Source of the DNA: Puccinia triticina
Taxonomy: Eukaryota > Basidiomycota > Pucciniomycetes > Pucciniales > Pucciniaceae
Assembly: GCF_026914185.1 (NCBI RefSeq)
Contig: NC_070567.1
Span: 6,040,001 to 6,104,000 of the forward strand
Direction of reading: 5' to 3'
DNA length: 64,000 bases
Each line of letters starts with the position of its first letter. Position 1 is the stretch's first letter. Both the position numbers and the translations under genes were made by a program. The notes below the pieces were generated by a model. That model had not been told where the DNA came from. It did no database searches and saw only the letters and a list, made by a program, of their open reading frames with translations. Shown piece by piece: positions 22,651 to 34,115 of the stretch.

Positions 22651-23020
22651 ACCTGAGCGCCCGATTTTTGGCCAGGTCAGTACGCTTGCGCATTCAACTG
22701 GCCGCACCCTTCCACAATACAAACTTTATACCGTTAGTCTTGTCCCTCTCGCCTGAATCCTCAGAAAACTTGAAACCAACTAGGCGTACTGACCTAATCA
22801 TCTCGCTGCATTTGCCTGGATCTAGCAACCAACCCAGGCCACTTTGCTAATTACCTGAGCACCCGATTGTTGGCCGGGTCAGTACGCTCGCGCATTCAAC
22901 TGGCCGCACCCTTCCACAATACAAACTTTATACCGTTAGTCTCGTCGCTCTTGCCCGAAGCCTCAGAAAACTCAAAACCAACTAGGCGCACTGACCTAAT
23001 CATCTCGCTGCATTTGCCTG
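22651..23020 (+). repeat. Tandem duplication, 168-bp copies 202 bp apart
   Basis: 22651-22818 and 22853-23020 match at roughly 90 percent or more, both starting ACCTGAGC and ending CATTTGCCTG. They lie upstream of the GST-like gene and could be a duplicated promoter or 5' untranslated segment. Confidence 0.8.
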
Positions 23021-23266
23021 CGTACGTTTTGTCAAGTGTAATTGTAAGGTGTCTTGATTCCCCCTTGCGAACAATGCGCTCCATTGCAATGATAATCGGC
23101 GACTTTTGCTTTGGAGGGGGGGGGTTTTGGGGACTGAGGGTTTTGCCGGGGGGTGGCCTTGGCGGACGATGCAGGTGCTTAGTTGGGGCTGACGACTATC
23201 ATAACTTGATTGGCGTGTGGGCTTATGAGATTTGATTTCAATACCCCACTGGCGAGTCGAAATCCG

Positions 23267-24583
23267 ATGTCGGAGTCTACTCACCATGATAGGCCCTTGA
23301 GGTTAGTGACAATGAACACGCCGAGCGGACAATCGGCCCAGATTTTGGTTGAGGAGCTTCAACTACGGTACCGCGTACAAATCAACCATCTCGTCTTGGA
23401 TGTCAGGACCGGAGTGGCAAAATCAAATGCATTCCTTGCCCTCAGCCCCAATGGTTCGTCACGTGGCGTCATGGCTTGGTGTATATTGCTTAGCCGTGAC
23501 CCCACCGCACTACTGACATGTCACTGATTCAGGCGAGATTCCAGTGCTGATTGATAACAACGCGGATTACTTAAACAAGTCGGCGGCGCCCTTTGCTTTG
23601 TCGGGAGCGGGCGCGATTATGCTGGTAACAACAGTGGGTCACTACTTTACGGTTATCGGTAAAGTAGCGTTATCGTAGCGATTTTTGGTCACTCTACGAT
23701 AACCGGACTGGTCACCACTGTGAAATCTGGTGTGATATTGATAAGGCACTCAGGGAGAGTTTTTTTTTCAAGGAAGCTACGATATCTATGTGCAGAGCAG
23801 CAGTTATCGAGCAAGATATTGAGCAATAAAAGGCCATATTAGGGCAAATTTGGCCTTTCATTGCTCATCAATGTGTTCATTTACCAGTAACAGCTGTATG
23901 AAAGGGCCATTCTAGGGCAAAATTGGCCTTTCATTACAATAACTCGTTAATTTACCAGTAACAGCCTTATGAAGAAAGGCCAGTTACGATAACCGTGACA
24001 CTGCTATCTGCGCGCTAGCAATAACGATAACCGTGAAAAACATAACTGAAGGTCGCTACTTTACTCTCCTGGCCTGGTTATCGTAGAGTAAAGTAGCGAC
24101 CCACCGTTGCTGGTAAGACGTGTCGTGTTGAACATCCGGATTAAACGTGCTGACCGCTTTTCTCAACAACGGCTAGCACTTGGCGAAACAGATTGACAAA
24201 GCTAACTTATTTTATGGCGCGGGTGAGCGTGAAGATTCCAACGTGGTCAACCTGATGGAGTACGGCTTGACAAATATTGCAGTTCCCACCAATGAATTGA
24301 TCCATTTCGAGCGTGCGTTTGCGATCTGGCGCAATCTGGAGTCTTCAATGGTGTTGTTGATGCTGTCTGTGTCGCAGGTTCTGTCGACGGCGAGGCGCCA
24401 TTGCTTAGAGATTACTGGAGGTCTCGTCTTATTGAGGGGTACGAGTATTTGGAGAAGCTGCTGGGCGGAGCAGGTGGCGGCACATCTAGGTGTTTTTTCG
24501 TGGGCGGAGGTGGTGGGGCCTATTCGTTGGCGGATATGATGATTTGGCCGTTTGTCGCCCTTGTTGTGCAAGTCTTGGCGTAG
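23267..24583 (+). CDS. Glutathione S-transferase-like protein (Ure2/YfcG-like), possibly decayed
   Basis: The thioredoxin-fold N-domain starts at ATG 23267 (MNTPSGQSAQILVEEL) and continues through SPNG, a 79-nt intron (23454-23532) and EIPVLID...SGAGAIML, the cis-proline and glutathione-binding region of GSTs. The next intron originally ran 24113-24176; a MITE now lies at its donor. Exon 3 begins HLAKQIDKANLFYG at 24177. The GST C-terminal helical domain (LEKLLGG, FFVGG, YSLADMMIWPFV) ends at 24583. Between about 24330 and 24370 the frame changes by one, so there is either another intron or a frameshift. Role: glutathione conjugation or disulfide reduction in the cytosol. Expression or intactness cannot be judged from sequence alone. 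Confidence 0.75.
23629..24107. mobile_element. 479-bp MITE with 9-bp target duplication, inserted on a splice donor
   Basis: Terminal inverted repeats share GTGGGTCRCTACTTTAC. TGCTGGTAA is duplicated at 23620-23628 and 24108-24116; 9 bp is typical of Mutator-like elements. The duplicated target contains the GST intron donor (CTG then GTAA), so a donor exists on both sides of the insertion. Confidence 0.8.
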
Positions 24584-25313
24584 TTTCTAACTTGCTGGTC
24601 TCGTCAGCTGGTAAACGTATTGAAGGTCTGCCAAATCGAGATCGGCGAATTCACAAATGTCGAGCGTTGGCGTCTTTCCTTGTGCAACAGGCCGGCGGTC
24701 ATGGCGGGAATTTCGGGGAAGTACAAGTGAGCGGCAGCAATGCTCTTCTCGGCAATAGTTGTGTGAGGTCGGGCGAACGCTGATGTGGTTGGCGGCTTCT
24801 AGGATGAATTCAAGCCGCGGGTAGGTGGTGAAATGGTGGGCGATGGGAGGATGGCTGTGTTTGGTGGGTTCGAGGGGCTCGTCGAGGTCCTTGGATTGCC
24901 GCGGCGGTTTTCACGGCGTGGATTATGATGGAGCAGCGAGCGATCTGTGTTTCGCGAATTTAACTGATATTAGGCGTGTATAGCTTGTTCAAAGCAATCA
25001 ACTTGCCCCGTAGTTAAGCAGGGCTCAACTTTGTGATTTGCAAGGAAGATGGTGTCAACCTGGGTTTGGTCCGTTAGGTCTCTACCCATTTGAGCTCCTG
25101 TCAATTTTTGGTGCCGTTAGGGGCTGAAGGGGTGCCAGCGCCTTCATGCTGGAGAAATGCATCATTAATTCATGGGGGATGTGTTTTGCACCGCTTTGCC
25201 GGTGGCGGCGGGCGGCTCTCTTTGGGGGGAGCTCGGGGGCAAGGAGGCTTGGTGTGGGAATTTGGGCGGGGGGCCTGGCATTTATGATAATTCTCCGGGG
25301 GACGGGGTTGCTT
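24584..25313. other. No confident gene
   Basis: GC-rich sequence with short open frames in several phases, none with recognisable domains. It lies between the GST-like gene and a Helitron-like end and could be Helitron interior. Confidence 0.4.
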
Positions 25314-25341
25314 GCGGCGGCGAAGCCGCTTTGGCCTCTAG
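25314..25341 (+). mobile_element. Helitron-like 3' terminus
   Basis: A GC hairpin (GCGGC at 25314-25318, GCCGC at 25325-25329) is followed 8 nt later by terminal CTAG (25338-25341) and then T. This is the standard Helitron 3' end: a hairpin, then CTRR, inserted before T. The same end recurs at 50157-50181. The 5' TC end was not located. Confidence 0.6.
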
Positions 25342-25450
25342 TGAAATTAATTAATCGACTCCCAGCCTGGCCGTTGGAATTAATATTCCGACTCCCAAAA
25401 TGCTTTTGGGGCCGCGCGAGGTCGCGCGGACCCAGGGGAGACGTCCCGGG

Positions 25451-25665
25451 TGTTGAGTTTTCTGTTAGTCTGCTACCATGATGTATCACCACAGTATGGA
25501 GGGCTGTCGGATCGACCCATGAGCACTACCAACCAACCACCCAGCTGGCAGCCACAAGCGTCTGTAGCCTAGTTGGTAAAGGCAGCACTCCAGTATGTGT
25601 CTCAGCATAGCTGAGGTCGTGAGTTCGACTCTCACCAGACACATCTTCATTTTACAGTCTCTACA
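25451..25665 (+). mobile_element. 215-bp LTR-like element carrying a tRNA-like sequence, copy 1
   Basis: It begins TGTTGAG and ends CTCTACA. It is flanked by CCGGG (25446-25450) and CTGGG (25666-25670), an imperfect 5-bp duplication. The second copy at 35011-35225 has exactly the same length and ends with a perfect 5-bp duplication. TG...CA ends with 5-bp duplications are LTR-type, so each copy behaves like a solo LTR or a very small terminal-repeat element. Confidence 0.75.
25558..25643 (+). tRNA. tRNA-like sequence inside the 215-bp element (type II fold, anticodon loop irregular)
   Basis: The acceptor stem pairs 25558-25564 with 25636-25642 (one mismatch). The D arm has an A-box (TAGCCTAGTTGG). 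A long variable arm (CTCAGC, ATA, GCTGAG at 25601-25615) and a perfect 5-bp T stem around TTCGACT (B-box) are present. The anticodon loop is 8 nt with CCA or CAG as candidate anticodons, so decoding is doubtful. It is probably a tRNA-derived Pol III promoter segment rather than a working tRNA. Confidence 0.5.
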
Positions 25666-25765
25666 CTGGGAAGGTCCGCGCGATGTAAACGACTTTTGGG
25701 AGTCGATTTATTAATTCCTGGCAGTCGATTTTTCAACTCCCATTATTAATTACAGGGAATAAACC

Positions 25766-28100
25766 TGGCGTAGAAAAGTAGGTGGTAAGCGCTTAATCTG
25801 ATTGGCTGCTTGTCAGAGGCGGAGGTCTTACGGCAACTACTTTTAAGGATAAAGCTTGTAAATATGCTAATAAGGGATTTTTGATATTTTTAAAGGTTTA
25901 ATCCAGTGGATTTTATGTGCTGGGGATGGTTTAAAAGGGAAAAGGGGCTACAATAGTAGCAGGGGAGAATATTCACGGCAAACTTACAGTTTATGGGCGG
26001 TGAATGGTCTGGGGGATCTTTTCCTGAGGGCCAAACAGGCCTCTATTTATAGAGGGGACTTCAGTGGGCGTAAACACTAAGTCCTTTTCTCCCTATGGGA
26101 GTATCCTGGAGTGTAGCCGTGAAAAGGGCTTGGCTGTGGGCAATTTATTTGTATTGAAATAGACTAATTTCCCTGACTCTGTCACATGACATATTTATAA
26201 CCAATTGTCATGTGAAAGAGCTTCAGTAGAAGTCTACATAACACTTTCACGGGGTATTTTTACACGAGTAATATTACTCATTATTGTACAACAGTTTATT
26301 TTTATGTACTTTAATTGTTTTACTAAATATTTGTATGTAATACTATTTTTGGGCGCTTTCTGTGGCCAATTCTTATTTATACAATTAGTACATGAAGGAA
26401 TAGGAATAAGGGGCGTTTAAGTGGGTGACCCCCCTTAATTTATGATGAGGAATCTGATTCTGCAATAATAATTTAATAATTATAATTATTTACTAAGTTA
26501 TTGCAGTCTTTTGGATACTTGATGTATCTCTAAGGCTGACAGGTGACTTGAGGGTTGTGACAGGTTGATGACTGGGGCTGGCCGTGTACATGCTGGCCAT
26601 GTCCATGAGGGTCCAAGAGGGTGTAACTTACAATCTAGCGGGGTTCCAGTGACGCTTCCAGTGGTGAATAGGGGTAAAATTGGCTGTAGAATCCATTCCT
26701 GATGTACGTTTGGTGGTATCTTGATGTCTAGTATGAGTAAATCTGTAGAGAAGAAAAAACTTTTGATTTTTCACTTTTCCGTCTACCACACCACCCAACT
26801 TGCTGGATGCCATCTTTATCAACCCTTTACAACCAGCTATCCCATGCGGGATATCCGGTAAGCAGTCCAAGATATCCAGTAAACTTCTAAAGGCCTGCAG
26901 ATCACACCAGATATTTGTGATCCAAGGGTCCCAAATCTGCAGATATGGGTGGATAACTGGATATCTGTGGATATCTTTGGATCCCACATTTCTATCATGG
27001 AGTGTGCTTTGGAACACTCCTATAGCAATTGCAATTGGTTGGGCCCAAGGTTCAGGCCAGGTTTGGTTTAGCTTTTTGGGGAAATTTTTAGTGTTGGCCT
27101 TACCTTATTTGGTGCAAGCTGCCTGTCAGGAACCCCCTGTATTCCCCTGGGCTAGAGATGGAAATCAGCACCCGCCAGCAGGTACCTTTTGCCCTTCAGC
27201 AGGTACCTTTCTGCCCCTGCGTTTATACTAAACTTTAAGACCCTGCAACCACCGGAAGGCACCTGAAAGGGCGGCAAAGCACCTGCTAAAGTGAAAAGGG
27301 CAACTGAAGGATTTTCAACCAAGGACAAGTGGAGGAAGCAAAGGGAAAAAAATAGCTTTAGCCAAAAGCAGAAACTTTCTGAAAAAGGGACTGTGTAACT
27401 CACTCAAAGGGGCTTAAGTGCCTTTGTAGATAAGACCGACTGCGGGCTCAACTGTGCACAAGGGAACAATTTTGTCAGGACAGATACTTTGATTCCTTGT
27501 ATTCTAGCAGGTTTAAGTAGACTAAATAAAATATGGTTAACTTGTGGGCGCGGATTTAATCATAATGAATAAGAATAAAAAGGGAACAAGCATTACAGAC
27601 AAACAAGAAAAAGGTGAAATGTTTGTGAAAGGGAGAAGAGAGAAGATTGAGATCAATTGAAATTCTAACAGTACCCACTGTTGGAATCATAAGAACCCTC
27701 TTAAGAGGATTACCCCGGTGAGTAGTACTTTTGTACACTCACCAAGACCAAAACATATTGAATATTCATTTACTCTTTATGTGTAAATCCTGTGACAGTT
27801 AAGCTGCACGGATCAGCCAGATCACAAGAAGCTTTGTGGTCTTGTTCCAATCAATGACATAATCATTGTCAAGACTTACAACCTAGGCAATAATCAATTA
27901 CCAGGTACAATGTAAGTAAACATTCAGATCTCAGCTTTAGTTAGTCAAAGAGCTAATCACTTTTCTTCTTTCTTTATAAACAATCAGATCAAATAACGTT
28001 AGCATCAATCAAAGCTATTATAACGATAGTGAACACTTACCAAGATTATCGTAAGTAGTTCGCTATATGTTTGTTCTAGTCAAAACACTAAAGATTCTAA
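25766..28100. other. Gene-poor AT-rich sequence
   Basis: No coding region with recognisable domains. It contains repeated GGATATC-type motifs (about 26850-26990) and CAGGTACC/AGCAGGTACC repeats (about 27175-27210), probably decayed transposon ends. Confidence 0.5.
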
Positions 28101-28274
28101 CGTCTTTGTGAGCTCGCACCCCGCGACCTCACCGAAGGAGTCACAAGGGTGTCACCAAACCACCTCTGACCAAGTTCTTAGACCTCGCCGGCCCGCGCTG
28201 TGCCTGTGGTGGACAGATTGGTACACGCGTGGGATCAAGTTTTGTTGCGCATGGCGCGCGCCGGTGGCCGTCAT

Positions 28275-28375
28275 TAGGTCCTGTGACTCAATGAATTATG
28301 ATTAGGTAATCTGATTGGGTCCCGCGACTCAATGAATTATGATTAGGTAATCTGGTTGGGTCCCGCGACTCAATC
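28275..28375 (+). repeat. 42-bp tandem repeat, about 2.5 copies
   Basis: Units contain GACTCAATGAATTATG and TAGGTAATCTG; copies start 42 bp apart (28286 and 28328), with a partial third. Confidence 0.75.
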
Positions 28376-28559
28376 AAAGTTATGGCAAAGCTCTCAGCCC
28401 TCAAGGCCTTCTCAAGTTCAACGGCGCAGCGCAGCGCATCCCCAAGGCGTTTCAGGATTTCTTCACTCTCCCTTCCTTTCCTTTGTTCCTGTGTCTGGTT
28501 GTTTTGTTTTCTGTTTCTTGTATTGTTTATAGCGCGCGCGTGCGCGCTAGGTTGTGATG

Positions 28560-28690
28560 AGATGTCTGCTAGATATCACGAACTCCAAGGTTTGAGTTCC
28601 GTTCAAACTCAGGCTTTGGAGCGGCATGGACCCACTCTGAACCAAAATTTTAGTGATCTATCAATTGAAAGGTTATTTTTCCTGGAATAG
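28560..28690 (+). repeat. Fragment related to the gypsy-2 LTR
   Basis: It shares with 40202-40758 an inverted GAGTT...AACTC stretch followed by the consensus ACTCTGAACCAWAATTTT (A or T at W) and a similar upstream T/G-rich segment. Divergent; assignment is tentative. Confidence 0.35.
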
Positions 28691-28830
28691 TTACACCAGT
28701 ACTCCGACGTCTTTAAGGTTAATTTTTCCCCGCAGCGCCAATCTCCTCCAACTATCTGGTTTAGATCACAACCCCGCCGGCAGTATCCCCGGCTCTCTCT
28801 CTCTCTATCTCTCAAACAAAAATCGCCGAC

Positions 28831-28945
28831 GCGCCACTCCAGCCGTCAGAAAATCATCCCCCCCCCCACGCTTACACGACTCACCACGCGCCACTCCAGC
28901 CGTCAGAAAATCATCCCCCCCCCCCCATGCTTACACGACTCACCG
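28831..28945 (+). repeat. 57-bp tandem duplication
   Basis: GCGCCACTCCAGCCGTCAG followed by AAAATC and a C-run occurs at 28831 and 28888. No gene is attached. Confidence 0.75.
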
Positions 28946-29069
28946 CGCTCATTCACGGCCAATCACCCCGGAGGGCATATACATCTTAGTTTTCTTTTCC
29001 ATTCCCCTCCCCCAACTGCCGCCGGCTTAGCACTGGACGGAGTTCCTCAGCGCCCTCCTAGTCCAGCAG

Positions 29070-29180
29070 GGAAGTACTGACACTTCCCATGGACTAGGTG
29101 AGCACCCAACCCTTCCTCTTCTCTTTCTCCTCTCTGTTGTATATAGAGGGAAGTACTGACACTTCACCTGGACTAGTTGC
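29070..29180 (+). repeat. Short dispersed repeat GGAAGTACTGACACTTC
   Basis: Two copies about 80 bp apart, near 29070 and 29149, each followed by TGGACTAG. They may be remnants of a small inverted-repeat element. Confidence 0.5.
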
Positions 29181-29844
29181 AATGCATCCCTAGTTAGGTT
29201 CCAGAAGTGCTCCCCTCCAAGGTTAAGACCTTGTATCGTGCCCCACCTGAGCCTCGCTCCTGCCCTTGCGCCCCCCATTAGTGAAGCTCGCTCGCCGAGC
29301 TTACAGTCTTGATATAACTTAATACAGCTTGAGTCTTAAGGACCAAATAAGTTTATCAACTGTCAATAACTCAAAACAGCAAAACTAAGAAGTAACTCTT
29401 ACTCAATCTTTTAATCAAGTAAAGTTTCTTTCTTAATATTGTTTACTTCAAAGATATGCTACCGTGATACTGATGCAACATGAGTCGCTTACTTTCATTA
29501 AGACAGATTTCATCTAGTCTTATTATAAGATTTGATCTTTGCTTAAACTTTGGTCATTAGCATAGTAATCAATCAGCAGATTTCATCTGCCTTTAGGTAC
29601 AAAAATTCTTCTTTATTTTTATTAGAAGATTAAAAAGAAACATTGTAATTTCCTTATTTGTAAGAAATAATACTTTAGTTTTCACAATTCTTACACCCAC
29701 CAGCAGTAGCCAATTGCCATCTCTACCCCAGGCAGCCACCAGTGGTATTCTAAATAGAAGTCACCCAGATTGGCTGGATGTTTGACTTTGACAACAGAGT
29801 TTTTTAAAACCAACCTTTAACTCAACTCTTGGAGTTGACTCAAG

Positions 29845-30197
29845 ATGCTGGGTTCTGGTTCTCTTTCAAACAAAAACAAAATCAAGGCTCATCATGGGCC
29901 TGATCAGGATCAAGACAAGAATTTAAGCCAAGAGAAGGGAAACTTGGAGCCTCAGAATCCAGCACCTAGCCAACCCCAAGAAAAGAGTCAATCAAAGAAG
30001 CAAATCATAGGTTAGTACTTTTCTCCTTCTGAATCTTATATCTTCTTGCACAAGTAATCTAATGGTTAGCTATGTTTTGATTTGTAGATTTCAATTTCAA
30101 GGAAAAGGCTGAATGTAATGACTGCCAAGCCAATTTATCAGGTGCCTCAGTGTCTGGAACAAAACTCTGGAGACATTTGAAACAATGCATAATGTAA
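29845..30197 (+). pseudogene. BED-type zinc-finger fragment of a hAT transposase (two exons)
   Basis: ATG 29845 opens a 55-codon, Gln/Lys-rich exon ending at 30010. Intron 30011-30087 (GTTAGT...TTGTAG) is followed by an exon encoding DFNFKEKAECNDCQANL, then GTKLWRHLKQC and a stop at 30195-30197. The C-x2-C ... H-x4-C spacing with W/RHL is the BED finger found at the N-terminus of hAT transposases. No downstream transposase is present, so this is a truncated remnant or a stand-alone BED protein. The spliced product would be about 92 residues. Confidence 0.6.
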
Positions 30198-30654
30198 AAA
30201 GGAGGTGTGATGAGACTAAAGAATGCAATTTGCACCTGGTTACTTCCCACAAGTATGAGTAATTGCCCAAAAATTGTCAAATTCTAGACACCCACACCCG
30301 CATCCGCACCTGCAGGCGTGGGAGGGGGCAATTACGTGTGTAATTGTGGCAAGTACTCACAGGTGTGCACGCCTTTTTGCGGCAAAAGCAGCAAACATCT
30401 CCTGGAAGTAGATGACCAGCTCCTGGTAATCCTTTTGATTCTTGCAGTAGAACACCCGGTCATCCTATTGATGACCGGCCATGGTCATTTATAGGATGAA
30501 CAATCATTATATTGACACCCGTTCATTGGTCTCAATGCCCATTCATTATATTGATGTAGAGATGGCCTATGGCACCCGGGTGCCTGTGGCGGGTGCGGGT
30601 ACCCCCCTATTTTTTCACAAATTCCTCATACCCCCACCTGCCATGGGAGGTACC

Positions 30655-30745
30655 CGGGTGCAGAGGGGGAGGTACCTTGGTGCAGAGGGGGAGGTACCCA
30701 GGTGCAGAGGGGGAGGTACCCGGGTGCCAGGCACAGGTCCCCGGG
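30655..30745 (+). repeat. 21-bp tandem repeat (GTGCAGAGGGGGAGGTACC)
   Basis: Four units starting near 30658, 30679, 30700 and 30721, preceded by further CACCCGGGTGCC palindromes. No coding signal. Confidence 0.7.
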
Positions 30746-30754
30746 TATCACCTT

Positions 30755-31095
30755 TGATGGCCGGCTGACCTGTCATCAAGAGGTTTTGTCCTCTTTGACA
30801 GCCAGTCAGCCGGTCATCAAGAGGTTGTAGGCTCTTCAATGACCAGCTTACTGGTCATTGAGAGGTTTTATCCTCTTTGATGACTGGCGGACCTGTCATC
30901 AAGAGGTTTTATCCTCTTTGATGGCCGGCGGACCTGTCATCAAGAGGTTTTATCCTCTTTGATGGCCGGCTGACCGGTCATCAAGAGGTTGTAGGCTCTT
31001 CAATGACCAGCTGACTGGTCATTGAGAGGTTTTATCTTCTTCAATGGCCGGCTGACTGGTCATCAAGAGGTTTTATCCTCTTCAATGACCAGTGT
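30755..31095. repeat. Tandem hairpin repeats, about 65-bp unit
   Basis: Five to six units contain GGTCATCAAGAGGTT followed by TATCCTCTTTGATG; each is itself a hairpin (ATCAAGAGG/CCTCTTTGAT) and contains CCGGC. A further isolated unit lies at 31935-31982. Confidence 0.75.
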
Positions 31096-31099
31096 GGAA

Positions 31100-32540
31100 C
31101 TACTCTCAGGGAAGAATGGAGCTTGAGAGGGATTTGGTGCTTGAAGGGCTGCATCTCAGGGGAACAAGAAAAAGAATATAAGAGTATGGACTCTTAAGGA
31201 AAGGTGTGGCTATGGAGATTCTTGAGGTATGTCTTAAAAGGTATTTACTTGTCTACTAATCTAATCTAATAGTTGTATACTGAATATCTAGCTTTTCCAA
31301 TCTGATTTATTGGCATAAGAAAGGCTAATGAATGGTGACCAGTTATCTGAATTTCTGGGGCAGGATCTGATGGGGAAAAAATGACAAGGCCAAAGAGGGC
31401 AGACTATATACAAAATTTGGAAGGTGGGGACAAGTGCCAAGTGGAAGTGAGTGGGAAACTGAGCCCTGGAAACAATCAAGGAGGTGGAGAGACAATGAAA
31501 CTGCCAAGGTGGCTGATGCAGAAGCAAGAAGGGAATAGGAAATACCAACAAGGGAAAATACAGCTCATATGGGGGGTTGTATAATGCCAAGGCGGATATA
31601 TGATGTCATTAGAAAGGGCTGTGGCTTGTACCAAGGTGATGATGTAATGAAGGGTAAAGACAAGGAAAAAGAGGGAGGCTGAAACAGTAAAAACATGTGG
31701 ATTAAACCATAGGAGGATTATTTCATATTCTAGAATAAAAAACAACAGAAGTGAGGTGGGGTGTCACATGGTTGGGAAAAGAGGGGGGAAGAGAAAGGGG
31801 GGCCTGTCCTTGGTGTCAGAGGTCCTGTGGCTTGATTCTTGAGGAAGTTGGGGCCTTGAGTATTCCAGAGTGTTTGATAGTGAGGGGAAAAGCCTTTGAT
31901 TTTGGTGCCATATTCAGGATTGGCTTACCACACCGGTCAGCCGGTCATCAAGAGGTTGTATCCCTTTTGATGACCGGCTAACTGTGTTGGAATTTGTCTT
32001 ATGACATAAAATCTTGAAGGAGAAAAATTCCTGATGAGCAACATGGGTTTCACATGTACTCATGGAAGTTACAAAATTGAAAGATTTTCTTTCATGTGCA
32101 GATTCAAACTGTCCTGTGATGGAACAGCTGATTGGCAAAAAAACAGTATGCTTGATGATCAAAGACTATGATGTCATTGATAGTAAAGATCGAGAATCAT
32201 TGAACTCAAGGTGATTTAATGATTCTAATCCTGATCGACCAGCAACAAGGATCTAATCAATTCTTCTTGAAATCAATTATCAGAACAAAGCTATCTAAAA
32301 CAGAAATCAACAAGAAGTTGATAACTCAAATAACCTCACCTGTGGGTGAGTTAAATAATTTTTAAAGAAATCTTCTATTGAGATGAAAGGAAACTGATAA
32401 ACAGTTTATAATAAGCTGTCTGAACTATCAGCTATCAATCTCAAAGAAAAGGCCTAAAGATTTTCTTAAATCCTGTACAGCATTATTGAACAGAATCAAT
32501 AACACTTCAAAGCTCATTCACAATCAAAATTGTTGTGTGC
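31100..32540. other. No confident gene
   Basis: AT-rich, low-complexity sequence with only short open frames. Nothing recognisable apart from the hairpin unit near 31940. Confidence 0.5.
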
Positions 32541-33374
32541 TAACAATTATCCAAGTTTATTAAAACCACAGTTTTCTGGAAAAACAAATCATGGGTTCCC
32601 CCTAAAATAGACAAAATTCACCAAAAAAATGACAGACTTTGCCTCATAAGACAGCAAAGTACGAAAAAATTGAAAGGGTTTCCCCACTACACAGATACAA
32701 AAAAATCATGAGACCTCTATTAAAATACATTGAAAATCAAAATTAAAATCTCAACCAGCAACCTAGCCCCCTAACACCAGCATAGCTGCTGCACCCAGGC
32801 TCACACTCCAGCCCATCTCAATTGGATGGGTCAAAAATTATGGGGTTGAAGGCCCCCAGCAAAGCCAATGGCAATCTGCATAATGGGGGGCCCACTCTTT
32901 AGCCCCCCAGACTGCGCAAGTGCAACAGTGAGGGGGCGTGAGGACATGCCACCAGCTGGAAGTACAGCAAAAACGGGCATGCCCGGGGGGATAAACAAAG
33001 CGGCCAGAGCTCCTCTTTAAATATGTAAGACTTGCCAGTCCGCCACCCCTGTTCACATTTCAGCCTGAATTCTCCATTGGATGACACTTATCATCCGCCA
33101 TGCCACTGTAATACTGCCAATGGTCACCTCTCAACCAATTGGAACTACTCTTATCCTGATTGTTCCTATTGCTACCAACCAGCCCCAGCCAATCTCCTCC
33201 TCAACCACTACACCCTGTACACAATGTATTTGTTCTGCAGCAAGGAAGCCACACAGACCAACTCCTGCAAGTGTGTTACAAGTTGGTGGCTGCATTGACG
33301 CTATCAAAGTCAAGTGCCTGGCCCTCCTGACAACAGCAGCGCAGAGCTCATGCAAGAGAACAGTTTGGCCAGGA

Positions 33375-33465
33375 CCCTAACTTAACACAAGTCCCCCCTG
33401 GTGGGAGGCTTGCTGTGGCTGGCCGCGAAGCGGCCCCTCCCGCAGGGAGGGACTTGCACGTAATG
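33375..33465. repeat. GC-rich hairpin repeat 1
   Basis: TTAACACAAGTCCC, then nested GC hairpins (GGCCGCGAAGCGGCC, CCCTCCCGCAGGGAGGG), then ACTTG. A similar unit is at 37119-37210. Confidence 0.55.
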
Positions 33466-34039
33466 TCAAAATTTTGGCTGGGAAAGAAATCACAAATGTC
33501 TGGAGGGAAAATATTAAGCCTCAGCCAGCCTCCCCCTCAGGTTCTGTGGACCTGCCCCAGAGCCAAAAGATACTTCTGGACCTCAGCTTTCATTTGGCAC
33601 AGGTCTCATCTCCTCAATCCAAACCATTTGCACTGTACTAATGGTTTAAAAATAAACAAAAACATGAAGAAATGTAAACTAAGGATGCGCAACCATCATG
33701 CCTGGTGGATCCTGGATCCGCAAACCCGCAGATCCTACACATTTAGTGTTGCATTTTGTTGCATATAGGAAACTCAATTGTGCATATTATCAGAAAATCC
33801 AAAAATGGATCTTCAGAGCAATGTAATATTCTTCAGGGTTCCTTTGACCTTCAAGACAGATTCCTTCAATCAGTTTTGGAGCTTTTTTCTCAAAATTTTG
33901 GGTGAGGGTGCGCATCAGCACTGCCAATGAAACTGTCTATTCAGTTTTTTTTGTACATATTTTGCTGATTTTTAAATAATTATTTAGTGGTTTTGGGGTT
34001 GAATATCCTTCCTTTCCCTGCCAGACTTCAGACATTAGG

Positions 34040-34115
34040 CGTAAGCCTCTCCTGCGGAGAGCCCTCCGGGCGGGGTCCCCTGGACCCTCCGTTCGAGAGG
34101 CTTAGTTAAGCTAGG
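34040..34115. repeat. GC-rich hairpin repeat 2
   Basis: TAAGCCTCTC at one end and GAGAGGCTTAGTTAAGC at the other form a terminal stem around GC-rich inner hairpins. A related unit is at about 37715-37792. Confidence 0.55.

Larger units (their letters stand above)
25345..25765. mobile_element. Foldback/MITE-like element B with GGGAGTCG motifs
   Basis: Second copy of the organisation at 15440-16395, in reverse: TCGACTCCC and CCGACTCCC motifs (25358, 25390), a GC-rich palindromic core (GGTCGCGCGGACC, then GGTCCGCGCGA) and GGGAGTCGA motifs (about 25698). The core is interrupted by the 215-bp TG...CA element. Confidence 0.6.
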
